Shown: positions 35,178-44,012 of the stretch, one piece after another
Layout: each line of letters begins with the position of its first letter
How positions within the stretch are numbered: position 1 is the first letter of the stretch
Origin: Chitinophaga niabensis
GTDB lineage: Bacteria > Bacteroidota > Bacteroidia > Chitinophagales > Chitinophagaceae
Reading direction: 5' to 3'
Length of the DNA: 64,000 nt
Assembly (NCBI RefSeq): GCF_900129465.1
Contig: NZ_FSRA01000001.1
Location: forward strand, 2,172,482 to 2,236,481
The notes under the pieces: model-generated
What the model saw: only the letters and a program-made list of their open reading frames with translations
Told to the model about the DNA's origin: nothing
The model's database searches: none
Program-made: the position numbers and the translations under genes

Positions 35178-38100
35178 ATGAAAATATCTGACTATGCCGT
35201 TAAGAATTACCAGTTCACACTGGTGATCTTTATCATGATCATTGCGCTGGGTATCACCACCATCCTCAACATGCCGCGTTCGGAAGACCCGGAGATGCAC
35301 GCCCCCACTTATTCCGTAGTGGTGGTATATCCCGGCACCAATCCAAAGGACATGGAGGAACTGATCGTAGACCCGCTGGAGAAAGAGATCTATGAACTGG
35401 AAAACGTACTGCGCATCCGCACCAGCATCAGCGATGGCCTTGCCGTGATGCGGATAGAATATAAATACAGCAGTAATGTGGATGATAAATACCAGGAAGT
35501 AGTACGCGTTGTTAACAACAAACAAAGGGAACTACCCGCTGACAATATTTTCATTGAGGTGCAAAAGTTCCAGCCCTCTGATGTGAACATCATGCAGATT
35601 GCGCTGATCTCTGAAAATGCACCGCGCGATAAACTGAAATTCTATGCAGAGAAATTACAGGATGAACTGGAAAAGCTCAGCCCGCTCAAGAAAGTAGAGA
35701 TCCATGGCCTTCCGGTGCAACAGGTACGGGCTGAACTGGACTTAGAAAAGATGGCCCAGATGAACCTCCCTGTAAACAATGTGATCAGCAGCCTGCAGAA
35801 TGAAACCCTGAGCATTCCCGGCGGCAGTATCGATGCCGGCAATAAAACCTTTAATATCAAAACCAGCGGTAACTTTCATTCGCTGGAAGAGATCAGCAAC
35901 ACCATTGTATACACAGGCGCAGGCCGCAACGTATACCTGAAAGACATTGCCAAAGTATATTACGGTTATGCAGATGAAACCTACCAGACCCGCCTCAATG
36001 GCTTCCGCTGTGTATTTGTGGCAGCGGCACAGAAGGAAGGAGAAAACATCAGCAAAACACAATTACTTTATAAACCGGTCATTGAAAAGTTCCGGAAAAC
36101 ACTTCCGGCCAATATCGACCTGATCGAACATTTCGACCAGGCGGCCAATGTGAACAGGCGCCTCGGCAGCCTGGGGATCGATTTCATGATCGCCATCTTC
36201 CTGGTGGCCATCACTTTGCTGCCATTGGGTTTCAGGCAGGCCGTGATCGTAATGATCTCTGTACCGCTCTCCTTATCTATCGGTATCATCCTGCTGCAGT
36301 TATTCGGTTACAACCTGAACCAGCTCAGCATTGTAGGATTGGTGGTAGCATTAGGCCTGCTGGTGGATGATAGCATTGTGGTAGTGGAAAATATAGAACG
36401 ATGGATGCTCGACGGGCATAGTGCGCTGGAAGCTACCCTTAAAGCCACCAAACAGATAGGTATGGCAGTACTGGGGTGCACCGTTACGCTGATCATCGCA
36501 TTTATGCCGCTGGTATTTATGCCGGAAGGATCAGGGGATTTTATCAGGAGTATGCCTTTAGCCGTGATCTTCTGTGTGCTGGCTTCCATGTTCGTTTCGC
36601 TTACCATCATCCCTTTCCTTACCAGTAAAGTGCTGAAACCCCATACGGGCCACCCTGATGGTAACCTTTTCATGCGTGGGCTGAAGAAGCTTATCCACGG
36701 CAGTTACTCCCGCCTGCTGGATAAAGCGCTGCAACGTCCGGCACTCACGATTGTGATCACCGTGATCATTTTTGCCGGCTCCCTGGGTGTGTTTAAACTG
36801 ATCGGTTTCAGTTTATTCCCGCCTTCTGAAAAGCCGCAGTTCATGATCAATATCACGGCGCCGCCTCAATCCAACCTGATGTATACCAATAGTATTGCCA
36901 GGCAGATAGAGCAAACCCTGAAAAAAGAGCCGCTGGTGAAATACTTTGCCACCAACGTAGGTAAAGGCAATCCGCGGATCTATTACAATGTGATCCCAAA
37001 AGAAGAACAGAGCGATTTTGCACAGGTATTTGTACAACTGGGAGAACATACCAATCCCCAAGAGAAACAAGCCCTGATGGAAAAGTTCCGCAAAGCCTGG
37101 ACGCCTTACCCCGGTGCCAAAGTGGAAGTGAAAGATTTTGAACAAGGCCCTCCCGTAGTAGCACCTGTGGAAGTACGCATATTCGGAGACGATCTGGACA
37201 CCCTCCGGCACCTGGCTTCCCGTGTGGAAGATATGCTGCACCAAACACCCGGCACCATGTACATCGATAACCCGGTGGACCTCCTGAAAAGTGATATCAG
37301 GGTAGCCATTCAACCGGAAAAAGCACAACAGCTGGGTATTCCTTTTGTGCAGATAGACCGCACCGTACGCCTCGCTGTTGCCGGGTTAACACTGGGTAAA
37401 TACACAGATGAGAACACCAATGATTACAACATCCTGCTCACGCGGGCAAAAGAAGGGCGGCCTACGCTGGATGTATTCAATAACCTCTATGTGAACAACC
37501 TGCAGGGTAAAGCCATTCCCTTATCGCAGGTGGCAGAACTTAAAATGGAAACATCTCCCGTACACATCAATCACCAGGAGAAAAGAAGGGTGGTTTCCGT
37601 GAAAGCATTCCTGCAGCAAGGTTTCCTGGCAGATAGGGTTATTACCGATGTGATCAGCAGGATGGATGCCATGGCATTACCTGTAGGCTATAGTTATGAA
37701 ATGGGGGGAGAAGTGGAATCGCGCAAGCAATCATTCGGCGGTTTTCAGAACATCATCATTGTAACGGTGTTCCTCTTTATTGCCGTATTGATCCTGGAAT
37801 TCGGCACTTTCAAAAGTACCCTCATCATCCTTTCGGTTATTCCGCTGGGTGTGGTAGGTGCTGCCATTGCACTCTGGATAACCGGCAACTCCTTATCATT
37901 TGTTGCCATCATCGGGTTGATTGCATTGGCGGGAATTGAAGTGAAGAACACCATCCTGCTGGTGGATTTCACCAACCAGTTGCGGGCACAGGGGAAAGAC
38001 CTGGAGACTTCTATCAGGGAAGCAGGAGAAGTAAGGTTCCTTCCGATCGTGCTTACTTCTCTTACAGCCATCGGCGGTTTGATCCCGATCGCTATTTCTA

Positions 38101-38222
38101 ATAATCCATTGATCTCCCCGCTGGCGATTGTATTGATCGGGGGATTGATCAGTTCTACCTTACTTTCGAGGATCGTAACACCGGTGGTGTACAAGTTAAT
38201 ACCACCTAAGATCAAAGCTTAA
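35178..38222 (+). CDS. RND family inner-membrane efflux transporter
   Basis: 1014 residues with the twelve-segment AcrB/CusA-type plan: an N-terminal membrane helix, two large periplasmic loops and six-helix groups (helices from about 330 and 865). The fourth helix carries the proton-relay Asp pair in 'GLVVALGLLVDDSIVVVENI'. The second half has the matching helix 'FVAIIGLIALAGIEVKNTIL'. The length, shorter than AcrB, fits the drug/multidrug or MexF-like groups rather than heavy-metal pumps, but this is not decisive. Substrates are not evident; TetR ligand and pump substrate are likely the same or related. Confidence 0.9.
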   Translation: MKISDYAVKNYQFTLVIFIMIIALGITTILNMPRSEDPEMHAPTYSVVVVYPGTNPKDMEELIVDPLEKEIYELENVLRIRTSISDGLAVMRIEYKYSSNVDDKYQEVVRVVNNKQRELPADNIFIEVQKFQPSDVNIMQIALISENAPRDKLKFYAEKLQDELEKLSPLKKVEIHGLPVQQVRAELDLEKMAQMNLPVNNVISSLQNETLSIPGGSIDAGNKTFNIKTSGNFHSLEEISNTIVYTGAGRNVYLKDIAKVYYGYADETYQTRLNGFRCVFVAAAQKEGENISKTQLLYKPVIEKFRKTLPANIDLIEHFDQAANVNRRLGSLGIDFMIAIFLVAITLLPLGFRQAVIVMISVPLSLSIGIILLQLFGYNLNQLSIVGLVVALGLLVDDSIVVVENIERWMLDGHSALEATLKATKQIGMAVLGCTVTLIIAFMPLVFMPEGSGDFIRSMPLAVIFCVLASMFVSLTIIPFLTSKVLKPHTGHPDGNLFMRGLKKLIHGSYSRLLDKALQRPALTIVITVIIFAGSLGVFKLIGFSLFPPSEKPQFMINITAPPQSNLMYTNSIARQIEQTLKKEPLVKYFATNVGKGNPRIYYNVIPKEEQSDFAQVFVQLGEHTNPQEKQALMEKFRKAWTPYPGAKVEVKDFEQGPPVVAPVEVRIFGDDLDTLRHLASRVEDMLHQTPGTMYIDNPVDLLKSDIRVAIQPEKAQQLGIPFVQIDRTVRLAVAGLTLGKYTDENTNDYNILLTRAKEGRPTLDVFNNLYVNNLQGKAIPLSQVAELKMETSPVHINHQEKRRVVSVKAFLQQGFLADRVITDVISRMDAMALPVGYSYEMGGEVESRKQSFGGFQNIIIVTVFLFIAVLILEFGTFKSTLIILSVIPLGVVGAAIALWITGNSLSFVAIIGLIALAGIEVKNTILLVDFTNQLRAQGKDLETSIREAGEVRFLPIVLTSLTAIGGLIPIAISNNPLISPLAIVLIGGLISSTLLSRIVTPVVYKLIPPKIKA

Positions 38223-38227
38223 AAAAG

Positions 38228-38261
38228 AAACGGGGTTGTTCTTTTCGAAGCAACCCCGTTT
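38228..38261. terminator. Bidirectional terminator between RND gene and acyl-CoA ligase gene
   Basis: Eleven-base stem AAACGGGGTTG / CAACCCCGTTT with a 12-base loop. It sits between the two convergent stop codons (38222 and 38268) and has A/T tails on both sides. Confidence 0.8.
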
Positions 38262-38267
38262 TATATT

Positions 38268-40064
38268 TTACGCTGCGTAGATCTTTTCCACTACATCTTT
38301 ATATTTCTCCATGATCGCCTTCCTTTTCAGGCTCAGCTTCGGCGTCATCTCTCCGGTATCCACTCCCCACTCCTTCGGCAGTAATTCAAATTTCTTGATC
38401 TGTTCCACATGATTGAATAAGGCATTGTACTTCTCTACCACCTTTTCAAACATCGCCAATACTTCTTTATTCTTAATGGCTTCTTCCGCTGTGGTGAATG
38501 GAATGTTGTTCTGCCCCATCCACTGTTTCAGCCTGCTGATGGAAGGCACTATCAAAGCCGCCACAAACTTCCGTTCGGAACCGATCACCATGATCTGTTC
38601 AATGAAGGGGCTTTCCTTACATTTATTTTCAATAGGCTGCGGCGCTACATATTTACCACCACTGGTTTTGAACAGTTCTTTTTTGCGGTCTGTGATCTTG
38701 AGGAATTTTCCATCTACAAAGGTGCCGATATCCCCGGTATACAACCAGCCATCTTTCACGGTTTCATCTGTGAGGTCCTGCCGCTTGTAGTATCCCTTCA
38801 TCACGGAAGGCCCTTTCACTAATATTTCGCCTTCTTCCGTCAGTTTTACCTCCTGCCCTGTTATTACCGGGCCTGTGGTGCCAAAACGGGTATTTTCGGT
38901 CTTATCGCGCCTGTTTACGCTGATCACGGGGCTGTTCTCCGTGGGGCCATATCCCTCATATACCGGAATGCGGGCTGCGGTGAAGATCCGCAAAAGGTTT
39001 TCCTGGCAGGCAGCCCCCCCGGTAACGATATAAGAAATGCGGTTGCCCAATGCATCGCGCCACTTGGAAAAAATAAGTTTATTGGCAATGGACAGCTGAA
39101 GGTTATACCACCATCCGCCACTGATATTATTATTATATCTCTTTCCCAGTGCTACGGCCCAGAAGAACAATCCGCGTTTAATGCCTGTCAGCTCATGGCC
39201 TTTGCTCATGATCTTCTCATACACTTTTTCCAGCAGGCGCGGTACTGTGGTGAACCCATCCGGTTTTACCTCTTTCAGGTTATCCCCGATCTTATCCATG
39301 CTCTCCGCATAATAGATGCTGATCCCGCTGAACAGGTAAATATAGGTACACATCTTTTCGAAGATATGGTTCAGCGGCAGGAAGCTTAACACCCTGGTTT
39401 GCGGAGCATCCGGGAAAGGAAAGCTCTCTTTGGAATGATATACATTGCTCACAATGTTCTTATGGGTAAGCATCACACCTTTAGGTGTGCCTGTAGTGCC
39501 GGAGGTATAGATGATCGTGGCCACATGCTCTTCGCTGATAGTGGGGGTTAAAGCCACCACACGGGCCAGCAGGTCTTCATTGGCCAGGTCGGTCACCTTC
39601 GTCCAGTGATCAGCACCGGGTACTTCATCAAAAGTGTAAATGTTTTGCAGGGAAGGAATATCTTTCATCAGCCCTTTCACTTTCTCACATAGTTCTGCAT
39701 TGCTCACAAAAATATACTTCACCGCTGCATCATTGAGGATGAATTGCAGCTCGATGGGATTTGTTGTGGGATACAGCGGCACCAGTATAGCCCCCGTCTG
39801 TTGTACAGCAAGGTCCGTAATGATCCATTCAGGGCGGTTATTACTAATAATGGCAATCTTGTCTGCCCCTTCTACCGTATGGTCGTTTCCGCTTATGCCA
39901 AGGCTCAGAAGACCTGCGCTGAGGCGGTTCACGGTGTTCTGTACTTCTTTCGTGGAAACGGGCTTCCATGCCCCGTCTGTCTTGGCTACCAGCATATCTG
40001 GCTTAGGGAAGAACTGCAATTGGTGAGCTACCGCGTCAAATAGGCGTTTGGGCTGAATCATCAT
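38268..40064 (-). CDS. Long-chain fatty acid--CoA ligase (AMP-forming)
   Basis: 598 residues of the ANL superfamily. Visible core motifs: the P-loop 'IIYTSGTTGTPKGVMLTHKN', the 'GYGPTENSPVISVNRRD' A5 region, and 'YTGDIG' with 'KITDRKKELFKTSGGKYVAP' (A7-A8 hinge). A C-terminal Lys-containing domain follows ('TPKLSLKRKAIMEKYKDVVE'). It should activate long-chain fatty acids to acyl-CoA through an acyl-AMP intermediate, in the cytosol or at the membrane. The N-terminal 'FDAVAHQLQFFPKPDMLVAK' matches the long-chain type. Single gene, divergent from the HAD-GT20 fusion. Confidence 0.9.
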   Translation of the reverse strand: MMIQPKRLFDAVAHQLQFFPKPDMLVAKTDGAWKPVSTKEVQNTVNRLSAGLLSLGISGNDHTVEGADKIAIISNNRPEWIITDLAVQQTGAILVPLYPTTNPIELQFILNDAAVKYIFVSNAELCEKVKGLMKDIPSLQNIYTFDEVPGADHWTKVTDLANEDLLARVVALTPTISEEHVATIIYTSGTTGTPKGVMLTHKNIVSNVYHSKESFPFPDAPQTRVLSFLPLNHIFEKMCTYIYLFSGISIYYAESMDKIGDNLKEVKPDGFTTVPRLLEKVYEKIMSKGHELTGIKRGLFFWAVALGKRYNNNISGGWWYNLQLSIANKLIFSKWRDALGNRISYIVTGGAACQENLLRIFTAARIPVYEGYGPTENSPVISVNRRDKTENTRFGTTGPVITGQEVKLTEEGEILVKGPSVMKGYYKRQDLTDETVKDGWLYTGDIGTFVDGKFLKITDRKKELFKTSGGKYVAPQPIENKCKESPFIEQIMVIGSERKFVAALIVPSISRLKQWMGQNNIPFTTAEEAIKNKEVLAMFEKVVEKYNALFNHVEQIKKFELLPKEWGVDTGEMTPKLSLKRKAIMEKYKDVVEKIYAA

Positions 40065-40184
40065 ACATTTCAGAGCTTGATATACGGTAAGTTAACGAAA
40101 AACAGCAGATATTCAAATCAGGGGTATTTTTAGCGAATAAGTGCCTAATAGTCACCAATTAGCGCCATGATGTCACCTTTTTAC

Positions 40185-40206
40185 ACACATTTAATGTGTA
40201 CCTTTG
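40185..40206 (+). promoter_or_regulatory. Candidate promoter -7 box with overlapping palindrome for the HAD-GT20 gene
   Basis: TACCTTTG (40199-40206) matches the TAnnTTTG consensus; a good TTTG at -33 is missing. A 15-base palindrome ACACAT-TTA-ATGTGT (40185-40199) abuts it, a position suited to a repressor or activator. It lies about 110 bases before the ATG at 40316. Confidence 0.45.
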
Positions 40207-40315
40207 TGATCCCATTCTTACCCAAAATAATATCTCATTTATTGAGCACAACAGGGTTGCGAGCCATCCGTATATCGGCTTGAGGCAACTTATTTATATC
40301 ACGAAAAACACAAGC

Positions 40316-42544
40316 ATGATCCTAGCTACAGACCTTGACGGAACATTTTTAGGTGGAACCCGCCAACACATGGAAGAGTTATACGAAATGATCAGGAATA
40401 ACAAGGATTTCCGCCTCGTTTTTGTAACCGGCCGTGGAATGGAAAGCGTATTACCTTTATTAAGTGATCCCGTTATTCCAAGGCCTGAATTCATCATCTG
40501 CGATGTGGGCGCCACTATACTCGATGGCACTACCCTTCAGCCCGTTCAGCCTATTCAGAACAATATTGAAAGCAAGTGGCCCGGTAAACAGGCCATCCTG
40601 CAACAGTTAAAAGATGTAAAAGGCATCCGCATTCAACCGGTGCCGCAACAGCGCCGCTGCTCCTTCATTTTCGATGAACACCTGGAACAGGAGGGGATCG
40701 CCGCACTGGAACAACAACTGGGTTGCGACATCCTCTTATCAGACAACAGGTTCTTTGATGTATTACCCATCAATGTAAATAAAGGCACCACCCTCACACA
40801 ACTGATCGATCACCTGAATATTCCGGAGGAAAAAGTACTCGTTGCCGGCGATACGCTGAACGACCTTGCCTTATATGGCCGGGGTTATAAAGGTGTAGTG
40901 GTAGGCGAAGCAGAACCGGCACTGGTAACTGCCACACAAGGCCTTCCCGGCGTATTCCATTCTGCCATCCGTGGTGCGGGTGGTATCATGGAAGCGATGG
41001 CGCATTTTGAAGATTTTTCACCCTTCTATCAAAAGAAAGCAGCCAGAGATTGTAATACGGATTCTTCCCAACTGGTGATGCTCTATCACCGTTTCCCATT
41101 TGAAACAGCAGAAGAGAACGGCAGGATCATTAAACGCGCACCGAAAAGCCCCAACGGCATCCTGCCTACGCTTACTAATTTCTTCAAATCCAACCGGCCG
41201 GGATTATGGATAGCCTGGCAGGAAATAAAGGAAGGAGATGCCCCGGCAGGGAATTTCTACATTGATAAAGAAGTATATCCCCATTTGCAGGCAAGCCCTG
41301 TTATGATGGAGAAGAACGATATTGATATCTTCTACAAGCTCTTCTCAAAAGAAGCTTTCTGGCCCGCCATCTTTTCTTTCATAGAAAAAGTGCAGTTCAA
41401 TCATGAACACTGGGAACACTACCTGGCCATCAACCGGAAGTTTGCAGAGAAAGCAGCAGCCGAAGCAGAACTGAATGCCACCGTATGGATCCATGATTAC
41501 AATCTATGGATGGTACCCGGTTATCTCCGCCAGCTAAGGCCGGACCTTACGATCGGTTTCTTTCATCATACGGCATTCCCTGCTGCCAATACTTTCAATA
41601 TCATCCCCTGGCGGGCAGAGATCATCGGCAGTTTATTACAATGCGATTATGTGAGCTTTCATATACCACGTTATGTAGAGAACTTCGTGGATGTGGTAAA
41701 AAGCCTGATGCCCGTAAAGATCATAGAACAGGAAAGTGCCGCGCCCCGTTTCCTTACTTACAGCTGTGCCATGGGTACCGGTGTAATGACGAGGGAGATA
41801 CAGGCAGGCAGAAGGAAGGTACGTTTAGGGGCCAACCCCGTGGGCGTGCATGTGGATTATATCAAAGAACTCACACAACAACCCTCCACGCAGGAGCTGA
41901 TCGCAGAACTGAAGAAAAGCACTGCAGGTAAAAAAACGATCCTCAGCATAGAGCGCCTGGATTATGTGAAAGGCCCATTGGAGAAGATCAGGGCCTTCGG
42001 GCAGTTCCTGGATGAACATCCCGGCCTGCATGGAAAGATAGAGCTGATCAATATCTGCACCCCTCCTGCCAGCGGCATGAAAATATACGAACAGGTGCAG
42101 CATGAACTGGAACAGGCCATCGGCGCTATCAATGGTAAGTATTCCCGGATAGACTGGGTGCCCATCCATTTCTTTTTCCGTTCCTTTTCTTTTGAAGAGG
42201 TACTGGCCTATTATGCTATTTCAGACATTGCCTGGATCACCCCATTGAGGGATGGTTTGAACCTGGTGGCCAAGGAATACATTGCCGTACAGGGGCAAAA
42301 CCCTGAATCAGATGGCGTGCTGGTGTTATCAGAGTTTGCAGGGGCCTCGGTGGAATTGCCGCATGCCATCCTCACCAACCCTTATGATAATGATTCCATG
42401 AAAGGCAGTTTACTGCGGGCTATCAGTATGAATAAACAGGAAAGACAGATAAGGATGAAACGTTTATATGAAAACGTTAGTCATCACAACATAGGATATT
42501 GGGCAGATGAATTTATGCAGGAATTAAAAAAGGCCGGGTGTTAA
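40316..42544 (+). CDS. HAD phosphatase--GT20 fusion resembling glucosylglycerol-phosphate synthase/phosphatase (GgpPS)
   Basis: 742 residues from the ATG at 40316. A GTG at 40196 would give 782 but overlaps the promoter. Residues about 1-240 are a HAD phosphatase of the sucrose-phosphatase type with all four motifs: ATDLDGTFL (D6, D8), FVTGRG, NKGTTL (Lys) and [10 protein letters not shown]. Residues about 265-740 are a GT20 glycosyltransferase: '[16 protein letters not shown]', '[17 protein letters not shown]' and '[13 protein letters not shown]'. The segment '[18 protein letters not shown]' then [15 protein letters not shown] matches GgpS rather than OtsA (trehalose). A combined phosphatase/synthase (GgpPS) is known in some proteobacteria. 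The likely product is glucosylglycerol, an osmoprotectant; trehalose synthesis is the alternative. Confidence 0.78.
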   Translation: MILATDLDGTFLGGTRQHMEELYEMIRNNKDFRLVFVTGRGMESVLPLLSDPVIPRPEFIICDVGATILDGTTLQPVQPIQNNIESKWPGKQAILQQLKDVKGIRIQPVPQQRRCSFIFDEHLEQEGIAALEQQLGCDILLSDNRFFDVLPINVNKGTTLTQLIDHLNIPEEKVLVAGDTLNDLALYGRGYKGVVVGEAEPALVTATQGLPGVFHSAIRGAGGIMEAMAHFEDFSPFYQKKAARDCNTDSSQLVMLYHRFPFETAEENGRIIKRAPKSPNGILPTLTNFFKSNRPGLWIAWQEIKEGDAPAGNFYIDKEVYPHLQASPVMMEKNDIDIFYKLFSKEAFWPAIFSFIEKVQFNHEHWEHYLAINRKFAEKAAAEAELNATVWIHDYNLWMVPGYLRQLRPDLTIGFFHHTAFPAANTFNIIPWRAEIIGSLLQCDYVSFHIPRYVENFVDVVKSLMPVKIIEQESAAPRFLTYSCAMGTGVMTREIQAGRRKVRLGANPVGVHVDYIKELTQQPSTQELIAELKKSTAGKKTILSIERLDYVKGPLEKIRAFGQFLDEHPGLHGKIELINICTPPASGMKIYEQVQHELEQAIGAINGKYSRIDWVPIHFFFRSFSFEEVLAYYAISDIAWITPLRDGLNLVAKEYIAVQGQNPESDGVLVLSEFAGASVELPHAILTNPYDNDSMKGSLLRAISMNKQERQIRMKRLYENVSHHNIGYWADEFMQELKKAGC

Positions 42545-42558
42545 CCCCGGCCTTTTTT
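42526..42558 (+). terminator. Terminator embedded in the 3' end of the GgpPS-like gene
   Basis: Stem AAAAAAGGCCGGG / CCCGGCCTTTTTT. The TAA stop codon (42542-42544) lies in the loop, so the left arm is coding sequence. The T run ends just before the convergent gene's stop. Confidence 0.85.
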
Positions 42559-42561
42559 CTA

Positions 42562-43014
42562 TTAAACACCGCCTGTTACGGCTACTACGATCATCACCAC
42601 AAAAGCCAGTATTAAAAATGCAAGCATAATGATCGTAAATACGCCTACAAATTTAAAACTGGATTTCAGACTGGAAAAGGCGCTGTTCAATGCATTCTGA
42701 TCAGAACCATGTAAAGCTGCCTTCATTCTGCTGCCAAACTGAAAAAGGTACAGATAAGGGAAAATAGAAATAACCGCCATAACAAGATAAATGACCCCAA
42801 CCATCATAGGACTGCTATATCCCGCGTTTTGAAAGCTGGCTTCGATCAAGGCGTTTGAACTACCTAACCCGATGATGGAAAGGCTGATCAGCACCATAAA
42901 ACCCACCATCACAAAACCCACAATAGAAAGAAATTTAGCCCAGCGGCTGGTTTCATTTAAAAAGCCGGAAGATGCTTCATCGATAGAGAGTTCGAATAAG
43001 TTTGGTGTTTCCAT
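42562..43014 (-). CDS. Small integral membrane protein (DUF5362-like)
   Basis: 150 residues with three to four hydrophobic segments ('FLSIVGFVMVGFMVLISLSI', 'SPMMVGVIYLVMAVISIFPY', 'VGVFTIIMLAFLILAFVVMI'). The N-terminus is cytosolic and soluble ('LFELSIDEASSGFLNETSRW' followed by AKFL), a pattern I associate with the DUF5362 group in Bacteroidota; not confirmed. 'FQFGSRMKAALHGSDQNALN' is a conserved-looking loop between segments. No functional clue beyond the membrane location. Confidence 0.75.
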   Translation of the reverse strand: METPNLFELSIDEASSGFLNETSRWAKFLSIVGFVMVGFMVLISLSIIGLGSSNALIEASFQNAGYSSPMMVGVIYLVMAVISIFPYLYLFQFGSRMKAALHGSDQNALNSAFSSLKSSFKFVGVFTIIMLAFLILAFVVMIVVAVTGGV

Positions 43015-43064
43015 GCATTAGCTATTTGCTACCCAAAATAGCAATTTAACTGATATTATAAAAT

Positions 43065-43090
43065 AAGGGGCCGGTGTTGACCGGCCCCTT
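43065..43090 (-). terminator. Terminator of the SusC/SusD operon
   Basis: Perfect 10-base stem AAGGGGCCGG / CCGGCCCCTT with loop TGTTGA. On the minus strand it is followed by a T/A-rich tail (ATTTTATAATA), 5 bases after the last stop codon of the locus. Confidence 0.8.
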
Positions 43091-43095
43091 ACCAG

Positions 43096-44001
43096 TTAAA
43101 ATGCCCCCCATTCCGCTATATGCGTAAAGTGAGTAGCTCCAAAGCTGGCAGAAACGGTTATCCTGTAATAACGGGCCTCCTGTGGCGCAGGCAGGTAGGC
43201 GTATTGCTTATCATAAGTATTCACAAAGGTGAAGTCTGTAGCACTGCTCCAGGTAGTGCCATCTTTGCTCAGCTCCACGCTGAGGTTCTGCGGGTTACCG
43301 GTTGCCACAGCGGAAGGCAGTGTGTAAAAACCATGCAGCATCACCGTAGTATCCATATCCACTACCAGGGTATGCGGATGTTTCGGTTGCGCGGCTTTCC
43401 ATTGTGTATGCCAGGAAGTGGTCAATACATTATCCCAGGCTTTTTCTCCCGTATTAGGTGATTCTGAAGAAGATGCGCTCACCACCTTCCAGCGGGCGCG
43501 TGCAAACTCTGCATAATCCGCCCGGATCAGGAAATACGCCGTACGTAACTGCTCATTCACTTTTAAGGAAGGCGTGGCAGATTCCAGCGTTACCGGCAAC
43601 AGGTAGTTTGTTTTGGAAGATAAGCCCCCCACTGTTTTTACCCTGATCTTTAGCGCATTGCTGCTGAAATCCTTTGGATGGATCACCGCATCCATGGCAT
43701 CTACCTGGTAACTACCGGCAGGCATGGGAAGATAAGCGGTGTTGTTCTTTTTATTGAAGGTATCTACCAGCGCGTTGTTCACCGCAAAATGAACATTGAT
43801 GAGATTAGGCTGGTCGTCCACACCACCATAGGCAGCACCCATTATAATGGTTTGCAGTGTATCTGCCATAATAAGCGGGCGGGAAGCAGGGTATTCCGTA
43901 GCCTGCGGCATATAGATCTTTGCGTATTGTTCCGGCTGTTTAATGAGTTCTTTCTTGTTACAGGCAGCCAGTAATATTGTGAAATAGAGGATCCTTTTCA
44001 T
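43096..44001 (-). CDS. DUF1735 plus discoidin (F5/8 type C) surface lipoprotein
   Basis: 301 residues. Lipoprotein signal ('YFTILLAACNKKE', Cys about residue 14). Residues about 30-150 match the DUF1735 domain found in SusE-position lipoproteins ('PLIMADTLQTIIMGAAYGG', 'NYLLPVTLESATPSLKVNEQ'). Residues about 165-301 match an F5/8 type C/discoidin glycan-binding fold ('AWDNVLTTSWHTQWK', 'HTLVVDMDTTVMLHGFYTLP', 'ARYYRITVSASFG'). It is the third gene of the SusC-SusD-lipoprotein operon, 11 bases after SusD, and is expected to be a surface glycan-binding protein. Confidence 0.82.
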   Translation of the reverse strand: MKRILYFTILLAACNKKELIKQPEQYAKIYMPQATEYPASRPLIMADTLQTIIMGAAYGGVDDQPNLINVHFAVNNALVDTFNKKNNTAYLPMPAGSYQVDAMDAVIHPKDFSSNALKIRVKTVGGLSSKTNYLLPVTLESATPSLKVNEQLRTAYFLIRADYAEFARARWKVVSASSSESPNTGEKAWDNVLTTSWHTQWKAAQPKHPHTLVVDMDTTVMLHGFYTLPSAVATGNPQNLSVELSKDGTTWSSATDFTFVNTYDKQYAYLPAPQEARYYRITVSASFGATHFTHIAEWGAF

Positions 44002-44012
44002 GTTCAGTCTTT

